In this document: one piece after another, positions 60,143-64,000 of the stretch
Numbering within the stretch: position 1 is the first letter of the stretch
Layout of the letters: the number at the start of each line of letters is the position of its first letter
NCBI RefSeq assembly: GCF_015101885.1
Contig: NZ_CP062941.1
Location: forward strand, 2,666,001 to 2,730,000
Direction: 5' to 3'
DNA from: Massilia litorea
Lineage (GTDB): Bacteria; Pseudomonadota; Gammaproteobacteria; Burkholderiales; Burkholderiaceae_D
Length of the DNA stretch: 64,000 nt
Made by a program: the position numbers and the translations under genes
Notes under the pieces: generated by a model
What the model was told of the DNA's origin: nothing
The model's input: the letters and a program-made list of their open reading frames with translations, nothing else
Database searches by the model: none

Positions 60143-61201
60143 ATGGCAGATATGGTGGTTGTGCGCAAGGAGGGACTGTATTGCGTCCCTGGCGGGTTCT
60201 ATATCGACCCCTGGCGGCCGGTCGAGCGCGCCGTGATCACGCACGCACACGGCGACCACGCGCGCTACGGCCATGGCAAGTACCTCACCGCCGCCAGCGG
60301 CGTCCACGTGCTGCGCTCGCGCCTGGGCGACATCCAGGTCGACGGGCTTCAATATGGCGAGACCGTGGTCCACAACGGCGTCACGGTCTCGCTGCACCCG
60401 GCCGGCCACGTGCTGGGCTCGGCCCAGGTGCGCATGGAATACCAGGGCGAAGTCTGGGTGGCGTCGGGCGACTACAAGATCGAGCCGGACAAAACCTGCG
60501 CGCCCTTCGAGCCCGTGCGCTGCGACACCTTCATTACCGAATCGACCTTCGGCCTGCCGATCTACCGCTGGGAACCGGAGCAGTCCATTTTCGACGACAT
60601 CAACCGCTGGTGGAAAAAGAATGCCGACGAGGGGCGCCCCAGCGTGATCTTCGGCTATTCCTTCGGCAAGGCCCAGCGCATCCTGTCCGGGCTCGATCCG
60701 TCCATTGGGCCGATCGTTTGCCATGGCGCGGTCGAGCCGCTCAACCGCGTGTACCGCGAAGGCGGCGTCATGCTGCCGCCGACCCTGATGGTGAGCGATG
60801 TCGACAAGGCGGCACTCAAGCAATCCATTATCGTCGCGCCGCCGTCGGCCTCCGGTTCGCCCTGGATGAAGCGCTTCGGCGACTACAGCGATGCCTTTGC
60901 CAGCGGCTGGATGCAGCTGCGCGGCGCGCGCCGCCGGCGCGGCGTCGACCGCGGCTTCGTGCTCTCGGATCATGCCGACTGGCCGGGCCTGATGAGCGCC
61001 ATCGCCGCCACCGGCGCCCAGCGCATCATCGTCACGCACGGCTCGATTCCGGTGATGGTGAAATGGCTCTGCCAGCAGGGCCTGGACGCGGCCGGCTTCG
61101 ACACCGAATACGGCGACGACGACGACGACGTCGGCATCGCGCCGCAGCCGGCCACGGAGGCGGAGCAGGCGGTGGAGAAGCAGGAGACAAACGATGCGTG
61201 A
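60143..61201 (+). CDS. Ligase-associated DNA exonuclease, metallo-beta-lactamase fold
   Basis: The 352-residue protein has the SNM1/beta-CASP-like metal motif THAHGDHARYG (about 32-42), then AGHVLGSAQV, an SGDYK motif and the late SDHADWPGL. Relatives are coded next to ATP-dependent DNA ligases and process DNA ends for repair. AAAGGACC lies before the start. It overlaps the ligase gene by eight bases and follows recQ by 17, so the three probably form one operon. The Asp-rich tail (DDDDD, about 318-322) is unusual. Confidence 0.92.
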   Translation: MADMVVVRKEGLYCVPGGFYIDPWRPVERAVITHAHGDHARYGHGKYLTAASGVHVLRSRLGDIQVDGLQYGETVVHNGVTVSLHPAGHVLGSAQVRMEYQGEVWVASGDYKIEPDKTCAPFEPVRCDTFITESTFGLPIYRWEPEQSIFDDINRWWKKNADEGRPSVIFGYSFGKAQRILSGLDPSIGPIVCHGAVEPLNRVYREGGVMLPPTLMVSDVDKAALKQSIIVAPPSASGSPWMKRFGDYSDAFASGWMQLRGARRRRGVDRGFVLSDHADWPGLMSAIAATGAQRIIVTHGSIPVMVKWLCQQGLDAAGFDTEYGDDDDDVGIAPQPATEAEQAVEKQETNDA

Positions 61202-62834
61202 ATTCGCCGCACTGTTCGCCGAACTCGACGAGACCACCGCCACCAACCGCAAGCTCGAAGCCCTGCAGCAGTATTTCTCGACCGCCGCGCCGGAGAACGC
61301 CGCCTGGGCCGTGTACTTCCTGGCCGGCGGCAAGCCGAAACAGGCCGTGCCGACCAAGCTGCTGCGCCAGTTCGCGATCGAATATGCGGTGCTCGACGAG
61401 TGGCTGTTCGAGGAGTCGTACCAGGCCGTCGGCGACCTGGCCGAAACCATCGCCCACATCCTGCCGCCGCCGGAAAAACGCAGCGACGTGGGACTCGCGG
61501 AATGGATGACGGAACGCATCGGACCCCTGCGCGGCGCCGATCCCGCCGTCATCCGCGAAGCCCTGTTCAGCTACTGGAACGAGCTGAACACCCCCGAGCG
61601 CTTCCTGTTCTGCAAACTGATCGGCGGCGGCTTCCGGGTCGGCGTCTCGAAACTGCTGGTCACGCGGGCGCTGGCCGCGATCGCAGCCGTCGACAGCAAA
61701 CTGATCGCCCAGCGCCTGATGGGCTGGACCGACGGCAGCGTGCGCCCGACGGCCGCCAAGTTCCTGCAACTGATCGCGGCGCAATCGGATGAGGAACACA
61801 AGCTGCGCGGAGGCCAACCTTACCCCTTCTTCCTCGCGCATCAGTTGCAGGGTGACCCGGCCGCGCTCGGCGAGCTGACCGATTGGCAGGTCGAGTGGAA
61901 ATACGACGGCATCCGCGCCCAGCTGGTGCGGCGCGGCGCGCTCAATTACCTGTGGTCGCGCGGCGAAGACCTGATCAGCGAACGCTTCCCGGAACTGTGC
62001 AGCCTGCGCCTGCCCGAAGGGACGGTGGTCGATGGCGAGGTGCTGGTCTGGGATCATGCGAACGATGTGCCGGCGCCGTTCGCGGAACTGCAGCGCCGCA
62101 TCGGGCGTAAAACCTTGTCCGCCAAGCTGCTGGCCGAGCTGCCGGCGGTGCTGGTCTGCTACGATTTATTGGAACTCGACGGCGTCGACCTGCGCGCGCT
62201 GCCCCAGCACGAGCGGCGGGCGCTGCTGGAAACGCAGGTGGCCGCCTGCGACCAGCCGCAGCTGAAGATTTCGCCGCTGATTCACGCCGCGAGCTGGGAA
62301 GCGCTGGCGACCCTGCGCACGGAGTCGCGCAACCGCGGCGTCGAGGGCATGATGGTCAAGGCGAAAAGCGCCCAGTACGGCGTGGGACGCACGAAGGATG
62401 TCGGCACCTGGTGGAAGTGGAAGGTCGACCCGTATTCGATCGACGCGGTGCTGATCTATGCCCAGGCTGGGCATGGGCGGCGCGCTTCGCTGTATACCGA
62501 CTATACCTTCGCCGTCTGGGACGACGACGAAGGGCATGGCGAGCGCCGCCTGGTGCCCTTTGCGAAAGCCTATTCCGGCCTGACGGACGCCGAGATCGCC
62601 CAGGTCGACAATGCGATCCGCAAGACGACCATCGAGAAATTCGGCCCGGTGCGTTCGGTGAAGCCGACCATGGTGTTTGAGATCGGCTTCGAGGGCATTG
62701 CGCTGTCCTCGCGCCACAAGGCAGGCATTGCGGTGCGCTTCCCGCGCATCCTGCGCCGGCGCGACGACAAGACCGTCGAGGATGCCGATACGCTCGATAC
62801 GCTCAAAGGCCTGCTGGCCGCGGCGGGCGCCTGA
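61194..62834 (+). CDS. ATP-dependent DNA ligase
   Basis: This seals DNA nicks using ATP, in addition to the normal NAD-dependent LigA. The 546-residue protein has an N-terminal helical DNA-binding domain (about 1-200), an adenylation domain with Lys236 in WKYDGIRAQL, and an OB domain (about 410-540) with the WKWKVDPYSIDAVL motif V at its beginning. It is coupled to the exonuclease gene. The family is linked to DNA-damage response; the usual Lhr-type helicase and PdeM partner are not adjacent here. Confidence 0.95.
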   Translation: MREFAALFAELDETTATNRKLEALQQYFSTAAPENAAWAVYFLAGGKPKQAVPTKLLRQFAIEYAVLDEWLFEESYQAVGDLAETIAHILPPPEKRSDVGLAEWMTERIGPLRGADPAVIREALFSYWNELNTPERFLFCKLIGGGFRVGVSKLLVTRALAAIAAVDSKLIAQRLMGWTDGSVRPTAAKFLQLIAAQSDEEHKLRGGQPYPFFLAHQLQGDPAALGELTDWQVEWKYDGIRAQLVRRGALNYLWSRGEDLISERFPELCSLRLPEGTVVDGEVLVWDHANDVPAPFAELQRRIGRKTLSAKLLAELPAVLVCYDLLELDGVDLRALPQHERRALLETQVAACDQPQLKISPLIHAASWEALATLRTESRNRGVEGMMVKAKSAQYGVGRTKDVGTWWKWKVDPYSIDAVLIYAQAGHGRRASLYTDYTFAVWDDDEGHGERRLVPFAKAYSGLTDAEIAQVDNAIRKTTIEKFGPVRSVKPTMVFEIGFEGIALSSRHKAGIAVRFPRILRRRDDKTVEDADTLDTLKGLLAAAGA

Positions 62835-62841
62835 ACGCTAC

Positions 62842-63915
62842 TTAATGTAGTCTGCTGCGCTTGTTAGCATACATCCGCTCGTCCGCCCGCAGCAGGTAGT
62901 CCGACAGCGTCTCGTCGCTGGCGGGATCGCACTGCACGATCCCGGCGCTCAGGGACAGGACGTACGGCCGTTCCTCCGTCAGGTTGAAGGCGTCGAGGTT
63001 GGCCTGGATGCGCTCGAGGACGACGCCGGGCTGTTCGTCATCGAGGGTATAGGCGACGAATTCGTCGCCGCCCAGGCGCGAGACCACGTCGGCCTGGCGG
63101 AAGGACTGGCGAAACACGAAGGCCGCGTCGCGGATTGCGGCATCGCCGCGGTCATGGCCGAGTTCGTCGTTGACGCGTTTCAGGCCATCGATGTCGGCGA
63201 AGATGACGGCGCTTTTCGCGCGCCGGCGCCGCGACACCTTGTGCAGGTGTTCGGCCTGGACGAAGAAACCGCGCCGGTTGTACAAGCCGGTCAGCACGTC
63301 GGTGAGGGACAGCGTGTTCAGGGCGACCGCCACGTCGTCGCGCCGCGCCAGTTCCGCGGCATGCGAGGCCGAGGTCGTTGCCATCTGTCGGCGCTGGTGA
63401 TCCACCAGCCGTTCCAGCGAGCTGCGCGCCTCGATCTTGCCCAGTGCGGCGGCGCCCAGTTCCAGAAGAGCGACGATGGTGTTTTCGTAGCGCTCCAGCT
63501 CGGCGCTGGCAAGGTCGCGGTTCCAGCTGGCGACGAGAATGGCGACGGCGGCGTAGGCCGGTATGGCGAGGGCGAGGGTGCGCAGCCCGACGCGCTGGCA
63601 CTGTTGCGGTGCGGGCGGGGCTCTCCTGGCGCCGGCATCGATGTCGGGCAACAGGAGCATGCCCGTCTCAAAGAGCGGATGATCCTTGCCGGCCGCCCGG
63701 ACGCGCCCCTGGTTGTCGAACTCGACGATATCGAGTCCGCCCGCGCGCAGCAGGAGCAGGCTCGCATCTGGCTGGATGAGTTCGGACAGCGCCTGCCCGA
63801 TCAGCCCGAGCGAGACGCCGGCTTCATCGGTCTGCAGCAGTTCGCGCGACAGCGTCAGCAGCCTGCGCAGTTGTGCCGCATCGAGCTGGTGCGCGTGGCC
63901 GGACTGCGCCTTCAT
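62842..63915 (-). CDS. GGDEF diguanylate cyclase with GAF-like sensor
   Basis: It would make cyclic di-GMP from GTP. The 357-residue protein has a GAF-like N-terminal half (about 15-160), a helical linker and a GGDEF domain (about 195-355). The active site is intact (RLGGDEF, 282-286) and the inhibitory RxxD site Arg273-Asp276 lies five residues before it, so product inhibition is expected. The ATG overlaps the stop of the upstream gene (ATGA). The ligand is unknown. Confidence 0.93.
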   Translation of the reverse strand: MKAQSGHAHQLDAAQLRRLLTLSRELLQTDEAGVSLGLIGQALSELIQPDASLLLLRAGGLDIVEFDNQGRVRAAGKDHPLFETGMLLLPDIDAGARRAPPAPQQCQRVGLRTLALAIPAYAAVAILVASWNRDLASAELERYENTIVALLELGAAALGKIEARSSLERLVDHQRRQMATTSASHAAELARRDDVAVALNTLSLTDVLTGLYNRRGFFVQAEHLHKVSRRRRAKSAVIFADIDGLKRVNDELGHDRGDAAIRDAAFVFRQSFRQADVVSRLGGDEFVAYTLDDEQPGVVLERIQANLDAFNLTEERPYVLSLSAGIVQCDPASDETLSDYLLRADERMYANKRSRLH

Positions 63916-64000
63916 CTTTCATGGTCCCGTGCCGTTGCCTGGCCGCCGGCCCCGAGCCCCGGCTGGCGCTGCGCGTAGGCCACGGCCGCATCGAGCAGTT
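63912..64000 (-). CDS. C-terminal end of a gene cut by the window
   Basis: An open frame on the minus strand reads LLDAAVAYAQRQPGLGAGGQ and ends at 63912, four bases into the start codon of the GGDEF gene (ATGA overlap). It is too short to identify. The coupling suggests a shared operon with the diguanylate cyclase. Confidence 0.5.
   Translation of the reverse strand, partial: LLDAAVAYAQRQPGLGAGGQATARDHER

Overview
The window is about 64% GC and its gene content points to a betaproteobacterium of the Oxalobacteraceae, most likely Massilia or a close relative. The reasons are the pyrG-kdsA-eno-ftsB order, the dapA-bamC pair, a tandem of two cyanophycin synthetase genes, a PEP-CTERM protein, many two-component proteins and chemoreceptors, and a REP-like repeat family in intergenic DNA. 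This placement is inferred from gene content and order; no database search was possible.

Layout. 0-6.6 kb: a chemoreceptor cut by the window edge, then pyrG, kdsA, eno, ftsB and an orphan antidote-like gene. 6.7-16 kb: small accessory genes (DUF3224, ArsR-SRPBCC pair, second chemoreceptor, dps, YciI-like, thioesterase, hslO, gamma-carbonic anhydrase, hydrolase, GFA protein, PHP phosphoesterase). 16-21.3 kb: htpX, a yciO-type gene, an M50 protease and methyltransferase pair, dapA and bamC. 21.5-31.2 kb: a low-complexity lipoprotein, roxA, slyD, a degenerate secreted phosphoesterase relative, mutS, intact and decayed receiver-domain genes, a PEP-CTERM protein and a LysE-type exporter. 31.3-39.3 kb: a cyanophycin locus, with cphA and a truncated cphA' on the minus strand, divergent from an unusual ABC transporter and a DUF1854 protein. 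39.4-46.1 kb: GFA, flavin-type stress protein, VOC, PRISE-like reductase, glycosyltransferase and a short UvrA-like protein. 46.2-55.3 kb: a two-component cluster (triple-receiver hybrid kinase, CheR, CheB, two more kinases, a lone receiver). 55.5-57.9 kb: ahpC-ahpF with a candidate OxyR site. 58-64 kb: recQ, a ligase-associated exonuclease, an ATP-dependent DNA ligase and a GGDEF protein.

How the genes work together. Translationally coupled runs (ATGA or TGATG overlaps) mark the pyrG-kdsA, htpX-yciO, M50-methyltransferase, mutS-secreted protein, kinase-cheR-cheB-kinase and exonuclease-ligase units. The cyanophycin locus is a self-contained cassette whose two outer 3' ends each carry a paired palindromic repeat. 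The same repeat family, always just after stop codons, occurs at seven clear places in the window. No rRNA, tRNA, CRISPR array, prophage or complete insertion sequence was seen.
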